A stretch of 64,000 nt of DNA, from positions 62,001 to 126,000 of the forward strand of contig JADJQQ010000004.1 in the NCBI GenBank assembly GCA_016712625.1. The letters are read 5' to 3'. Below, piece after piece: positions 50,739 to 60,699 of the stretch (position 1 is the first letter of the stretch; the number at the start of each line of letters is the position of its first letter). Both the position numbers and the translations under genes were made by a program. The DNA comes from Candidatus Competibacteraceae bacterium (GTDB lineage: Bacteria > Pseudomonadota > Gammaproteobacteria > Competibacterales > Competibacteraceae). The notes below the pieces were generated by a model that was not told where the DNA came from, ran no database searches, and was given only the letters and a program-made list of their open reading frames with translations.

Positions 50739-51164
50739 ATGGCAATCAAGGTTCATGTCGATGTGGTTAGCGCGGAGAAGGAATTATTTTCAGGCTTGGC
50801 CGAGATGGTGGTAGCGCCCGCGGAATTGGGGGAAGTCGGTATTTTACCGGGGCACAGTCCGTTTCTGACTCGGCTGAAACCTGGTCAAATCCGGATTCGG
50901 CTGTCGGATGAAGAGCTCCTGGTATTTTACGTTTCTAGCGGGCTATTGGAGGTGCAACCTACCGTGATCACCGTGCTGGCCGACTTTGCCGAAAACGCGG
51001 CCGAGCTTGATGAAGCAGCCGCTATTCGAACCCGTGAGGCGGCGCGTTGCGCCCTTATGGCGTGCTTGAGCGATAGGACGTGCGCCAAAACCTTGGCTGA
51101 AGCGATGGCGCAGCTACACGCCATTGACCGCCTGCGCCGTGAAAGCCATCGGCTGGGTAAATAA
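50739..51164 (+). CDS. atpC: F1F0 ATP synthase epsilon subunit (orphan)
   Basis: 141 residues. VHVDVVSAEKELFSGLAEMV and APAELGEVGILPGHSPFLTRLKPG fit AtpC exactly. The C-terminal helices are longer and less conserved than usual (AARCALMACLSDRTCAKTLA). No other ATP synthase genes accompany it; the downstream gene is polA, 12 nt away. It may be a second copy or a displaced one. Confidence 0.85.
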   Translation: MAIKVHVDVVSAEKELFSGLAEMVVAPAELGEVGILPGHSPFLTRLKPGQIRIRLSDEELLVFYVSSGLLEVQPTVITVLADFAENAAELDEAAAIRTREAARCALMACLSDRTCAKTLAEAMAQLHAIDRLRRESHRLGK

Positions 51165-51176
51165 ACCAGGAACCGC

Positions 51177-53918
51177 ATGATGACCTCATCCAAACCGGTG
51201 TTGCTGATCGATGGTTCGTCTTGGCTGCACCGGGCTTTCAATGCCTTGCCGCCTTTAAGTACCCAGGCTGGCGAGCCGACCGGCGCTTTATTTGGCGTGT
51301 TGAACATGTTGCGCCGGTTGTTGGCGGACTACCGACCCGATTATCTGGCGGTGGTGTTCGACGCCCCTGGCAAGACTTTTCGCCATGATCTGTTTGCTGA
51401 CTACAAGGCGCATCGTCCGCCGCTGGACCCGCAACTGATCCAGCAGATCGGACCGCTGCACGCCTGCGTTCAGGCGTTGGGTTTGCCGCTGTTGCAAGTG
51501 GTTGGGGTCGAGGCGGACGATGTGATTGGCACGCTGACCCAGCAAGCCACCCATCGAGGATTGCCGGTGCTGATCGTCAGCGGCGATAAGGATTTGGCGC
51601 AATTGGTCGGCGAACGGGTCAAGATGCTCGATACCATGAAGCATGTGGTGACTGATGTCGCTGGAGTAGAACAAAAATTCGGGGTGCCGCCGGCCTTGAT
51701 CGCGGATTGGCTGGCTTTAGTCGGCGACAGTGCCGACAACATCCCCGGCGTACCGGGCGTGGGGGCGGTCACCGCCGCCAAATGGTTGCGTCAGCATGGT
51801 TCGCTGGAGGCGTTGATCGCCAATGCCGCCGCCATCTCTGGCAAGATCGGCGACAAGCTGCGCGCCGGGTTGACACAATTATCGCTGTCACGCCGATTGG
51901 CGACCCTGGATTGCCAGGTGCCATTGCCTGTCTCCTTCGAGCAACTGCGGCCCACCGCGCCGGATGCCGCGGCTCTGCGTGGCTTGTACCAACGCTACGA
52001 ATTTCGCTCCTGGTTACGAGAATTGCCGGCGACGCTAGCGGAGGGTCCAACCCAGGCTCCGCCAGCAGCGATGGCCCAGCCCGCCATCGCGTTGGAAGAG
52101 GCTGCCGACCAGCCGGTGTCCTACCAGCTGATCCTGGAGCAGGCGGATTTTGATGCGTGGCTGGAACGGCTGCGAACGGCGGACTTATTCGCTTTCGATA
52201 CCGAAACGACCAGCTTGAACTATCTGGACGCGCGGCTTGTTGGAATCTCTTTTGCCGTTGCGCCGCGTGAAGCGGCTTATGTGCCGTTGGCCCATGATTA
52301 TCCCGGCGCGCCCGATCAGTTGAACCGGGAGCAGATCCTGGAGCAGTTACGGCCGTTGTTGGAAGACCCCGCCCGACCGAAGTTGGGCCAGCATCTCAAG
52401 TACGATGCGCACGTATTGGCCAATCACGGCATTCATTTGCGCGGCATCCAACACGATACCCTGCTGCAATCCTACGTACTGGATTCCACGGCCCGTCACG
52501 ATATGGATTCGCTGGCGGAGCGCCATTTGAATCTGCGCACCATTCATTACGAGGATGTGGCGGGGAAGGGCGTCAAGCAGTTGACTTTCAATCAGGTGGC
52601 GCTGGAACAGGCCGGACCTTATGCCGCCGAAGACGCGGATGTCACCCTGCGCCTGCATCGTGCCCTGTGGCCGCGACTGGAGCGGGAGCCGGGATTGCGG
52701 CAATTGTATCAGGAGCTTGAAATCCCCCTGATTCCCGTGCTGGCCCGAATGGAGCGGCTCGGCGTGCGGGTGGACGCCGCCCATTTGCGCCAGCAGAGCG
52801 GAGAGTTGGCGAAGCGGATTTTGGAGCTGGAGCAACAAGCTTACGCGCTTGCCAACGAACGGTTTAACTTGGGTTCGCCCAAGCAGTTGCAAACCATTTT
52901 GTTCGAACGGATGGGATTGCCCGCCGGCAAGAAAACGGCCACCGGCCAGATTTCCACCGCGGAAGACGTCTTGCAGGAATTGGCGCTCGCCTATCCCCTC
53001 CCCAGGGTGATTTTGGAGCACCGCACCTTGAGTAAACTGAAATCCACCTATACCGACCGCTTACCCAAGCAGATTCATCCGCAAACCGGTCGGGTTCACA
53101 CCTCCTATCATCAAGCGGTGGCCAGCACCGGTCGGCTGTCTTCCGCCGATCCCAACTTGCAAAATATCCCGGTTCGCACCTCGGAAGGACGGCGCATCCG
53201 GCAAGCGTTCGTGCCAGAACCGAGTTGGGTGATGCTGGCGGCCGATTATTCGCAAATCGAACTGCGAATCATGGCCCATCTTTCTGGAGATGAAGGATTG
53301 CTGCGGGCTTTCGCCAGTGGGGCCGACGTACACCGCGCGACCGCCGCCGAAGTGTTCGGGGTCGCGCTGGATCAGGTCAGCGCCGAGCAACGGCGTAGCG
53401 CCAAGGCCATCAATTTTGGGTTGATCTATGGGATGTCGGCTTTCGGGCTCGCCCAGCAACTGGGGATCGAACGCGGCGCGGCCCGCCATTATGTGGAGCG
53501 TTATTTCGCCCGCTATCCGGGGGTCAAGGCCTACATGGACGAGACCCGTCGCCAAGCGATCCAGCAAGGTTATGTGGAGACTGTATTTGGCCGCCGATTA
53601 TATTTGCCAGATCTCCGCTCCAATAACGCCCAGCGCCGACAGGGTGCGGAACGCGCCGCCATCAACGCGCCGATGCAAGGCACGGCCGCTGATATCATCA
53701 AGCGGGCGATGCTGGCGGTGGATCGTTGGTTGCAAGAATCGGGGTTTTCGGCGCGGATGTTGATGCAGGTTCACGACGAACTGGTGTTCGAAGTCGCCGT
53801 CGATAAGGTGGCCGAAGCCGGGGAGCGGATTTGCAAGGCGATGGCCGGGGCGGCCGAGCTGCGAGTGCCCTTGGAAGTCGATATCGGTACGGGCGCTAAC
53901 TGGGATCAAGCCCATTGA
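51177..53918 (+). CDS. polA: DNA polymerase I
   Basis: 913 residues. The 5'-3' exonuclease begins VLLIDGSSWLHRAFNALPPL and holds GDKDLAQLVG; the 3'-5' exonuclease has LFAFDTETTSLNYLDARLVG; the polymerase carries AADYSQIELRIMAHLSGDEG, AKAINFGLIYGMSAFGLAQQ and MQVHDELVFEV. All three activities appear intact. AGGA precedes ATG 51177. Confidence 0.97.
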   Translation: MMTSSKPVLLIDGSSWLHRAFNALPPLSTQAGEPTGALFGVLNMLRRLLADYRPDYLAVVFDAPGKTFRHDLFADYKAHRPPLDPQLIQQIGPLHACVQALGLPLLQVVGVEADDVIGTLTQQATHRGLPVLIVSGDKDLAQLVGERVKMLDTMKHVVTDVAGVEQKFGVPPALIADWLALVGDSADNIPGVPGVGAVTAAKWLRQHGSLEALIANAAAISGKIGDKLRAGLTQLSLSRRLATLDCQVPLPVSFEQLRPTAPDAAALRGLYQRYEFRSWLRELPATLAEGPTQAPPAAMAQPAIALEEAADQPVSYQLILEQADFDAWLERLRTADLFAFDTETTSLNYLDARLVGISFAVAPREAAYVPLAHDYPGAPDQLNREQILEQLRPLLEDPARPKLGQHLKYDAHVLANHGIHLRGIQHDTLLQSYVLDSTARHDMDSLAERHLNLRTIHYEDVAGKGVKQLTFNQVALEQAGPYAAEDADVTLRLHRALWPRLEREPGLRQLYQELEIPLIPVLARMERLGVRVDAAHLRQQSGELAKRILELEQQAYALANERFNLGSPKQLQTILFERMGLPAGKKTATGQISTAEDVLQELALAYPLPRVILEHRTLSKLKSTYTDRLPKQIHPQTGRVHTSYHQAVASTGRLSSADPNLQNIPVRTSEGRRIRQAFVPEPSWVMLAADYSQIELRIMAHLSGDEGLLRAFASGADVHRATAAEVFGVALDQVSAEQRRSAKAINFGLIYGMSAFGLAQQLGIERGAARHYVERYFARYPGVKAYMDETRRQAIQQGYVETVFGRRLYLPDLRSNNAQRRQGAERAAINAPMQGTAADIIKRAMLAVDRWLQESGFSARMLMQVHDELVFEVAVDKVAEAGERICKAMAGAAELRVPLEVDIGTGANWDQAH

Positions 53919-53990
53919 TAGGAGGTGACTATTGCGCCAAGCACGCCTAAAAGAAGAGGCATTGAAATGCTCCTCCCTGTTGTTTCAGAA

Positions 53991-54019
53991 CGCCACTCGA
54001 AGAGAATCGGCGAGTGGCG
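53991..54019. terminator. Possible terminator hairpin between polA and hemY
   Basis: A 9-bp stem (CGCCACTCG with CGAGTGGCG) and 11-nt loop between convergent genes. There is no T-run on either side, so it is either Rho-aided or a simple hairpin. An overlapping alternative (CCACT with AGTGG) lies just downstream. Confidence 0.4.
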
Positions 54020-54053
54020 GGGAAACCACTCGCCAAGTGGATGGCCGTAACGA

Positions 54054-55337
54054 TTAGCTCGCTGGCGTGGGAGTGGGCGATGATGATCCTGGTCCCTGGA
54101 GTTGCGCGGCGTCGGTGGCCGGCAGCATCGCGCCTTGTTTCTCCAGCGGTTTGCCGATGAGTAACCGCAATCCAGAATGAAAACATTGGCCGGCGTAAGT
54201 CAGCTCGCGTGCCGATTCAGCCAGCTCGCCCAATTCCTGATACGCATCTGGCGTTGGCAGTAACTTGATGCTCCGCTCCAGATAGTCACGGGCTTTATCG
54301 TTTTGCTGGCAGCGCTTGGCCAGCCGGCCTAAGGTTAACAGCAGATAAGGATCATCGCCGTGCTGGGCCAACCAGCCTTCCGCTGTACTGAGTTGCGCGG
54401 CGGCGTTACCGCGTTCCAACATGCCGTAGCCCACCACCAGCTTCGAATTCCAGCGCCGTTTGATCGTTTCACGCAATAGGGTTTCGGCCTCGTCAATCGC
54501 GTCGCAGTCGCGAAGCGCGGTCGCATAATCCACCAGAAAAGCTTCGTCGTTCTCACGCAACGCCGCTGGCGCCTGTTTCCATAAGGCCCGCAACTTATCC
54601 AGCGAACTGCTGGCGGCGGCGCTTTCCAGCAGCGCCCGATACGTCTGATGTTGCAATTCCGCCAAGGGTTGTGGGCCGAGCACTTTTTGTTTTTGTAGCT
54701 CCGGCAGCAGATTTTGCAGCGGCTCCCAGGCTTTTAGTTGCTGGTAGGTTTTAGCCAACCATTGCAAGACGCCAGGATGGTGCGGGTGAGCGGCGCGCAA
54801 GGACTCAATGATCGGCTGCGCTTGCTCGGCCTGGTGGTCGTCGAGTAAAAACTCCACCCGCGTCAGTTGTACGGCCACTTTGTCGGTGCCTGGGCAATCC
54901 TCCGCCCGGCGCAGGTGTAAATCGCGCCGCCATTTTTCATCGCTGAATTGGTGGGTGGCCCGGGCGGCATTCAGATAGTGTTGAGCCGGGTTTTGGCTAT
55001 AAACGGCCGCCTTGAGCAGGGTCTTCTCGGCGGCCGCCCCGTGACCAGCCGCCAGCTGCTGGGTGCCGACGTTAAGCAGTTTCTGGGATTTTTCTTGTTG
55101 CCATTGCCGGTTGGCGGCTGAGGTCAGCGCGGGAGATTTCCAAAACCGGATGGCAAGCCGGACCAGAAAGTAAAACAGTGTAAAAAAGAGGGCTAGCACG
55201 ATAAGAAAGAAGGCAAAACTGGTTTCAATGGTCCAGTTCCCCATGCTGAACATGGCATAGCCGGGATCATGTTTCAAAGCCAAGGCGAGCCAAACCGACA
55301 GGAAAAGGGTAATGATGATGCCAGCCAATAACTTCAT
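54054..55337 (-). CDS. hemY: HemY protein, tetratricopeptide membrane protein
   Basis: 427 residues. Two N-terminal helices (LLAGIIITLFLSVWLALALK and FFLIVLALFFTLFYFLVRLA) are followed by TPR-like helical repeats, with ATHQFSDEKWRRDLHLRRAE and WLAQHGDDPYLLLTLGRLAK. HemY of this type is associated with protohaem synthesis in Gammaproteobacteria; it is not the protoporphyrinogen oxidase of the same name. Its ATG overlaps the hemX stop (ATGA). The C-terminus is a low-complexity S/T/P tail. Confidence 0.9.
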   Translation of the reverse strand: MKLLAGIIITLFLSVWLALALKHDPGYAMFSMGNWTIETSFAFFLIVLALFFTLFYFLVRLAIRFWKSPALTSAANRQWQQEKSQKLLNVGTQQLAAGHGAAAEKTLLKAAVYSQNPAQHYLNAARATHQFSDEKWRRDLHLRRAEDCPGTDKVAVQLTRVEFLLDDHQAEQAQPIIESLRAAHPHHPGVLQWLAKTYQQLKAWEPLQNLLPELQKQKVLGPQPLAELQHQTYRALLESAAASSSLDKLRALWKQAPAALRENDEAFLVDYATALRDCDAIDEAETLLRETIKRRWNSKLVVGYGMLERGNAAAQLSTAEGWLAQHGDDPYLLLTLGRLAKRCQQNDKARDYLERSIKLLPTPDAYQELGELAESARELTYAGQCFHSGLRLLIGKPLEKQGAMLPATDAAQLQGPGSSSPTPTPAS

Positions 55338-56725
55338 GGGCGTACCCCTCCGCCGGTTGTGGGTTGTTCGGCGTTTGGCGCTGATGGTTTTGACACGGAA
55401 CGGATCGGTTGCCGGCGGGCCATGATTTCTTGAAAGGTTTTATTGAGGCCCGCTAGATCCGGGATGTACGTGTTGAACTGTACCGCTTGCAAGGCGGCTA
55501 ATTCGCCGAGAAACGCGGTGACATGGGCGTCTTGCGGGTCGAAGTGGGTTGCTAACCAGGTGTTGACCGTTTCCAGCGAATCTTGATAAGACTGGGCGTC
55601 GCCGCGCAGCAGCGCGGTGCGCATGCTTTCCAGAGTCAACCGCAGATTCTGCCGCAGGAAAAATTCTTCCTCCGTCCCGATCAATGGCGGGGCTTCGCTG
55701 CGGACGCGACGGACGACGACGATCTCTTTGAATTGATTCCAAACCGCTTCCCCGGTTCGATCCCACCAAGGTCGCTCGGCATCATCGCTGACGGTGACAT
55801 CGGCGGCGGGTTTGATCCGATTCTTGATGTCGGGTACCGCTGAGTTGATCTTGATCGGCAGCGCGCTAACTTGGGTTTCCATGATCGCTATTTTATGGGC
55901 CAAGCCGGAATAATCCGGTAGTTTGACCCCTCGCAAACTGCCGAGCGCCTCGTCCAGCATGGTCTGTAGTGGTGCGAGAGCGCTCTCGTCCACGGCTTTG
56001 AGCCGCTGTTGCGCGGTTTCCAGCGCCAGGCGGGCGGTAGGGATATTGCGTTCCAGTTTTAGCTTGCTATCCGCCAAACGGAGCAGATAATCGACTTCCG
56101 CCAGCGGGAAAGCGTTGATGTCGCCGCCTTTGGCGACAGCGAGCTTGAGGGCGCTGATTTCTTCACTCAGCCCATTGCTGGCCAAACGCAGGTTCTTCAG
56201 CTGCTCGTCCAGGCTGGCCAAGCTGTCTTGTTGTTCCCGCAACTGCTTGTCGAGTGCTTGCTTGTGCTGCTGGGCTTCGGTCTTGTCTACCGCGCGATTT
56301 TCCCGCAGCAGCTTCAATTCGCCTTTGAGCACTTCGTTTTCACCCTTTTGCAGCTCCATGGCGTTTTTCAGAGGCTGAAAATCTCCCGTTAAACCCAAAA
56401 GTTGGCTCTTGAGATCCTGGGTGGCCGCGCGATTTTCAGTACGGGTTTGATCGATTGCGGGCTTGAGCGTTTGTAACTCTCGCAGAGGCTTTAATTCAGC
56501 ATCGTACTGAGCGGTTGCTTGTTTGATCGCCGCGCTAAGACGGGCGGCTTGCGCGCTCTGTTCTTGTTGCCACAAGTACCAGAGATAAGCGCTGCCGCCA
56601 GCAGCGCCCAAAGCGATCAGGACAGCGAAACTGGCCAGTCCGCGACCGCTTTTGGCGGGAGGCGCGGGTTTGACGGCGGGAGCCGTTACAGCCTTGGTCG
56701 TATCATCGGATTTTATATCTGTCAT
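55334..56725 (-). CDS. hemX: HemX protein (uroporphyrinogen-III C-methyltransferase-like anchor)
   Basis: 463 residues. One helix (LASFAVLIALGAAGGSAYLW) near residue 30, a long coiled coil (LKGELKLLRENRAVDKTEAQ and so on), then a C-terminal DUF with SALPIKINSAVPDI and EEEFFLRQNLRLTLESMRTA. It is the standard HemX of the hemCDXY cluster; annotations as methyltransferase are historical, as no catalytic motif is visible. Overlaps both neighbours by 4 nt. Confidence 0.88.
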   Translation of the reverse strand: MTDIKSDDTTKAVTAPAVKPAPPAKSGRGLASFAVLIALGAAGGSAYLWYLWQQEQSAQAARLSAAIKQATAQYDAELKPLRELQTLKPAIDQTRTENRAATQDLKSQLLGLTGDFQPLKNAMELQKGENEVLKGELKLLRENRAVDKTEAQQHKQALDKQLREQQDSLASLDEQLKNLRLASNGLSEEISALKLAVAKGGDINAFPLAEVDYLLRLADSKLKLERNIPTARLALETAQQRLKAVDESALAPLQTMLDEALGSLRGVKLPDYSGLAHKIAIMETQVSALPIKINSAVPDIKNRIKPAADVTVSDDAERPWWDRTGEAVWNQFKEIVVVRRVRSEAPPLIGTEEEFFLRQNLRLTLESMRTALLRGDAQSYQDSLETVNTWLATHFDPQDAHVTAFLGELAALQAVQFNTYIPDLAGLNKTFQEIMARRQPIRSVSKPSAPNAEQPTTGGGVRP

Positions 56726-57576
56726 ATCACGTTACCGAACTGAACTGGAGAAGGATTCGCCGTCAGGCCAAGCAGTACGGCGGTGATGGCATCGTCGCTG
56801 GCTTCCCTGGCGACCAGGAGACGGCGGCAGCCGTAGTCCGCGGCGGTTTGTCGGGTACGGGCGCTGATCAGGATCAGCGGCGTGTCGCGGAGGTAATCTT
56901 GCCCGGCTCCGCCTAACATATCAAATAGATTCAACAAACTCTCAGTGCTGGTGACGACCACGGCCGCGATTTCGCCGCGCGACCAGCGCTCCAGCAACGC
57001 CCCGATGGCCACCGGAGGCCGCCCGCGTCGGTACACTTCGGCCGCGGCCACCCGCGCGCCGCGCGCGGTCAAGGTATCCGCCAATAAGGTACGGCCTCCC
57101 TCACCGCGGATGATCAAGATGGATTGTCCGGCCACATTCTGAAAGCGGGGCAGAGCCAACAGGTGCTCGCTGCTGGAGTCGGGCCGTGGTTGCAGGCAGC
57201 CGTTGATGCCAAAGCGGGCCAGCGCGTGTGCGGTGGCCTTGCCGATAGCGGCGATCTCCAGCGTGGGAGGAACGCCGCCGCGCTCCTGGATGGCTGGCAA
57301 GGCGTATTGCACCGCGTTGGCGCTGGTGAAAATTGCCAAATGATAATCCGCCAACCGATCCAAAAAGGCCAGCGCTGGCGCTTGATCGCGGGGTTTGCAA
57401 ATCAAAAGAGTCGGGCAGCGGATGGCGATGCCGCCATAATGTTCGATCAAGGCGCACAACGGATCGGCCTGGTGTTCCGGCCGAGTGACCAGCACGCCCA
57501 GACCCTTCAGCGGCGACGCTTGCGTTGTCGCGTCCGTCAGTGTCAGGGCAGTGAAAGGGCCTTGCCGCGGGTTCAA
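56722..57576 (-). CDS. hemD: Uroporphyrinogen-III synthase
   Basis: 284 residues. LGVLVTRPEHQADPLCALIE, ADYHLAIFTSANAVQYALPA and SILIIRGEGGRTLLADTLTA fit HemD, which closes hydroxymethylbilane to uroporphyrinogen III. The start is TTG 57576, behind AGGAG. It lies 14 nt after hemC. Confidence 0.9.
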   Translation of the reverse strand: MNPRQGPFTALTLTDATTQASPLKGLGVLVTRPEHQADPLCALIEHYGGIAIRCPTLLICKPRDQAPALAFLDRLADYHLAIFTSANAVQYALPAIQERGGVPPTLEIAAIGKATAHALARFGINGCLQPRPDSSSEHLLALPRFQNVAGQSILIIRGEGGRTLLADTLTARGARVAAAEVYRRGRPPVAIGALLERWSRGEIAAVVVTSTESLLNLFDMLGGAGQDYLRDTPLILISARTRQTAADYGCRRLLVAREASDDAITAVLLGLTANPSPVQFGNVI

Positions 57577-57590
57577 GGCAGTGCTCTCCT

Positions 57591-58532
57591 TTAGCTCAAC
57601 GGGGAGGCCGCCAGAACCCGGCGAAGAATTTCATCCGCGCCGCGTTCCAGCAAATCCTCCGCCAAGCGCTTGCCCAGCGCCGCTGCCGCGTCGGCCGACC
57701 CACGAATCTCGCCGGCGATGATTCGGCTGCCATCTGGTTCGCCGACCAAACCACGCAACCATAGACTGTCGCCATCCAGCACCGCATGGCCGGCGATGGG
57801 AATCTGGCAGCCGCCCTGCAAGCGAGCGTTAAATCCCCGTTCCGCGGCGACCCGCAGTTGGGTGAGGGGATCGTCGATTGCCGCGAGCAGCGCACGGGTG
57901 GGCGTGTCGTCGAGGCGGCATTCCACCCCAATGGCGCCTTGGCCAATGGCCGGCAAGCTGAATTCCGGTTCCAACAACTGGGTGATGCGGTGGGCTAAAT
58001 CGAGGCGCTTTAGACCGGCGGCGGCCAGAATGATGGCGTCGTAGTCACCGGCGTCTAGCTTTAGCAGTCGGCTGTTCACATTGCCGCGCAGGCTGTCAAT
58101 CGTCCAGTGAGGATAGCGCGCCGCCAGTTGGCATTGCCGGCGCAGGCTCGAGGTGCCGACCCGCGAACCTGGCGGCAGGTCGTCCGCTGAGGCGTAGCGT
58201 TGCGAAACGAAGGCATCTCGCGGGTCCTCGCGCTCCAGGATGGCGAACAAGCCCAGCCCGGCGGGAAAATCCACCGGCACGTCTTTCATGGAATGGACCG
58301 CCAGATCGGCGCGACCCTCCAGCAAGCCTTGCTCCAGTTCTTTGACGAACAGCCCCTTGCCGCCGATTTTAGCGAGCGGGCTGTCAAGGATCTTATCGCC
58401 GCGCGTTACCATCCCGATTAGCTCGACCGAGAGGCCAGGATGGGCGTGGCGCAGGCGTTCGGCGACGTGTTCGGCTTGCCAGAGGGCGAGGGCACTTTTT
58501 CGGGTGGCGATGCGCAGCGTGGCGTGGTGCAT
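57591..58532 (-). CDS. hemC: Porphobilinogen deaminase (hydroxymethylbilane synthase)
   Basis: 313 residues. LRIATRKSALALWQAEHVAE starts the protein; SMKDVPVDFPAGLGL, VGTSSLRRQCQLAARYPHW and GGCQIPIAGHAV (the Cys that binds the dipyrromethane cofactor) follow. It polymerises four porphobilinogens. It diverges from argH with 45 nt between. Confidence 0.96.
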   Translation of the reverse strand: MHHATLRIATRKSALALWQAEHVAERLRHAHPGLSVELIGMVTRGDKILDSPLAKIGGKGLFVKELEQGLLEGRADLAVHSMKDVPVDFPAGLGLFAILEREDPRDAFVSQRYASADDLPPGSRVGTSSLRRQCQLAARYPHWTIDSLRGNVNSRLLKLDAGDYDAIILAAAGLKRLDLAHRITQLLEPEFSLPAIGQGAIGVECRLDDTPTRALLAAIDDPLTQLRVAAERGFNARLQGGCQIPIAGHAVLDGDSLWLRGLVGEPDGSRIIAGEIRGSADAAAALGKRLAEDLLERGADEILRRVLAASPLS

Positions 58533-58577
58533 GATTTTGATAAGCTATACCGTCCTTTTCAGCCTAAAGAATATCGT

Positions 58578-59974
58578 ATGAACCAGATGCAAACCAACAA
58601 GACTTGGGGTGGGCGCTTCACTGAAAATACCGACGCCTTTGTGGCGGCGTTCACGGCTTCCGTGGAATTCGACCGGCGGATGTACCGGCAGGACATCGCC
58701 GGTTCGATCGCCCACGCCCGGATGCTGGCGCGGGTCGGCGTGTTGTCTGAAGCCGATTGCGCGGCGATCATCAACGGTTTGGAGGAAATTGGCGCTGAGA
58801 TCGAGCAAGGCAAGTTCGAGTGGTCGGTGGCGTTGGAAGATGTGCACATGAATATCGAAGCGCGGCTGACCGAACGTATCGGCGACGCCGGCAAGCGGTT
58901 ACACACGGGCCGTTCCCGCAACGATCAAGTCGCGACCGACATACGTCTCTATCTGCGCGATGCCATCGACGCGATTTTGCCGAGCTCAAGCGCTTGCAGA
59001 AGGGGTTGGTCGAGCTGGCGGCGCGCGAGGCGGATACCATCATGCCAGGCTTCACCCACTTGCAAGTGGCCCAGCCGGTGACTTTTGGCCATCATTTGCT
59101 GGCTTGGTTTGAGATGCTCAAGCGCGACAGCGAACGCCTGATTGATTGCCGCAAGCGGGTCAACCTCATGCCGCTGGGCGCGGCGGCGCTGGCGGGAACC
59201 AGCTATCCGCTGGATCGCGCGTACACCGCTCAGCTGCTGGGCTTCGACGCACCCACCGCCAATTCCTTGGATGCCGTGAGCGACCGTGACTTCGCCATTG
59301 AATTTGCCGCCGTCGCCGCAATTTTATTGACCCATTTGTCGCGGATGGCTGAGGAATTGGTGTTATGGTCCTCGGCCCAATTCGATTTCATCGAATTGCC
59401 GGATCGATTCTGCACCGGTTCCTCAATTATGCCGCAGAAGAAAAATCCTGACGTACCAGAGCTAGTACGCGGTAAGGTCGGACGCGTGAATGGCCATTTG
59501 ATCGCGCTATTGACTTTGATGAAGGGCCAACCGCTCGCTTACAACAAGGACAATCAGGAAGATAAGGAACCGCTGTTTGATACCATCGACACGGTTCTGG
59601 GGTGCTTGCGCGCTTTTGGCGATATGATTCCGGCGCTGCGCCCCAAGCGGGACAATATGCTGCAAGCCGCCCGGCGCGGTTTCGCCACGGCGACCGATCT
59701 GGCGGATTATCTGGCGCGGAAAGGGATGCCGTTCCGCGACGCCCACGAAGTGGTGGGGAAGGCGGTGCGCCTGGGCGTGGAAACGGGCCGAGACTTGGCG
59801 GAGATGACGTTGGCGGAATTGCAACAATTCTCGCCGCTGATTGAAGCGGAGGTGTTTGCGGTCTTGTCGCTGGAAGGCTCGGTAGCGGCTCGCAACGTGT
59901 TGGGCGGCGCCGCGCCGGATCGGGTACGGGAAGCGGCGGCGGCGGCGCGCGCCTGGATTGGTTCTCCCGCCTGA
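58578..59974 (+). CDS. argH: Argininosuccinate lyase (one indel)
   Basis: About 466 residues. WGGRFTENTDAFVAAFTASV, VALEDVHMNIEARLTERIGD, LHTGRSRNDQVATDIRLYLR and the signature SSIMPQKKNPDVPELVRGK are intact. The frame breaks at the TTTT run near 58977 (GCGATTTTGCC); one T restores IFAELKRLQKGLVELAAREA. It cleaves argininosuccinate to arginine and fumarate. ATG 58578 or 58587 may be the start. Confidence 0.95.
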
Positions 59975-60081
59975 GCGCTGCTGATGGATCGCCCAAGCCA
60001 AATGGCGAGGTAGGCGGCAAACCAGGGAACGACTGGGCGACGCGCGGTCTATGCTGGTAACTTTCATTGAAGGAGCGCATC

Positions 60082-60699
60082 TTGATACGCCAATTGCTGT
60101 GCTGGACTCTAAGCCTATTGCTAACGTCGCTGGCTTGGGCGGCGCCATCGCAAGTACAAACTTATTTTGAAGACCTGAAGTCGTTGCGGGCTGATTTCAT
60201 CCAGCGCGTCTATGACGAGCGCTCGCGGGTGATCCAGAGTGCCAGCGGTCGAATGTTGATGCAGAAACCAGGAAAATTCCGCTGGGATTATCAAGCGCCG
60301 GCCGAGCAGATTGTCGTCGCTGATGGTGATCGCCTGTGGGCTTACGATGTCGATCTGGCGCAAGTGACCGTCCGCAAACTAGACAAAGCGCTCAGCTCGA
60401 CGCCGCTGGCTTTGTTGAGCGGCGAGGCGCCGCTGGAAGAGACCTTCAACATCGGCGGGGCCCGCAACCAGGACGGATTAAGTTGGTACGAACTGACGCC
60501 GAAACAGTCGCAGCCTGAGTTTCGGTTATTGCGCGTGGCCTTCAAGGGCGAACTGCTGGTCAGCCTGGAACTGGAAGATGGTTTCGGCCAGCGCACCCGC
60601 TTGGATTTCCAGAAGCTGGAACGCAATCCGACGCTGGACCCCACGGCGCTGCAATTTGAGCCACCGCCCGGCGTCGATGTGGTTGGCGATGCCGGCTGA
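60082..60699 (+). CDS. lolA: Outer-membrane lipoprotein carrier LolA
   Basis: About 205 residues. Signal peptide LLCWTLSLLLTSLAWA, then VQTYFEDLKSLRADFIQRVY, PGKFRWDYQAPAEQIVVADG and LWAYDVDLAQVTVRKLDKAL. It chaperones lipoproteins across the periplasm to LolB. TTG 60082 follows AAGGAG with good spacing; an earlier TTG at 60067 has no such site. It overlaps rarA by 11 nt. Confidence 0.94.
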   Translation: MIRQLLCWTLSLLLTSLAWAAPSQVQTYFEDLKSLRADFIQRVYDERSRVIQSASGRMLMQKPGKFRWDYQAPAEQIVVADGDRLWAYDVDLAQVTVRKLDKALSSTPLALLSGEAPLEETFNIGGARNQDGLSWYELTPKQSQPEFRLLRVAFKGELLVSLELEDGFGQRTRLDFQKLERNPTLDPTALQFEPPPGVDVVGDAG

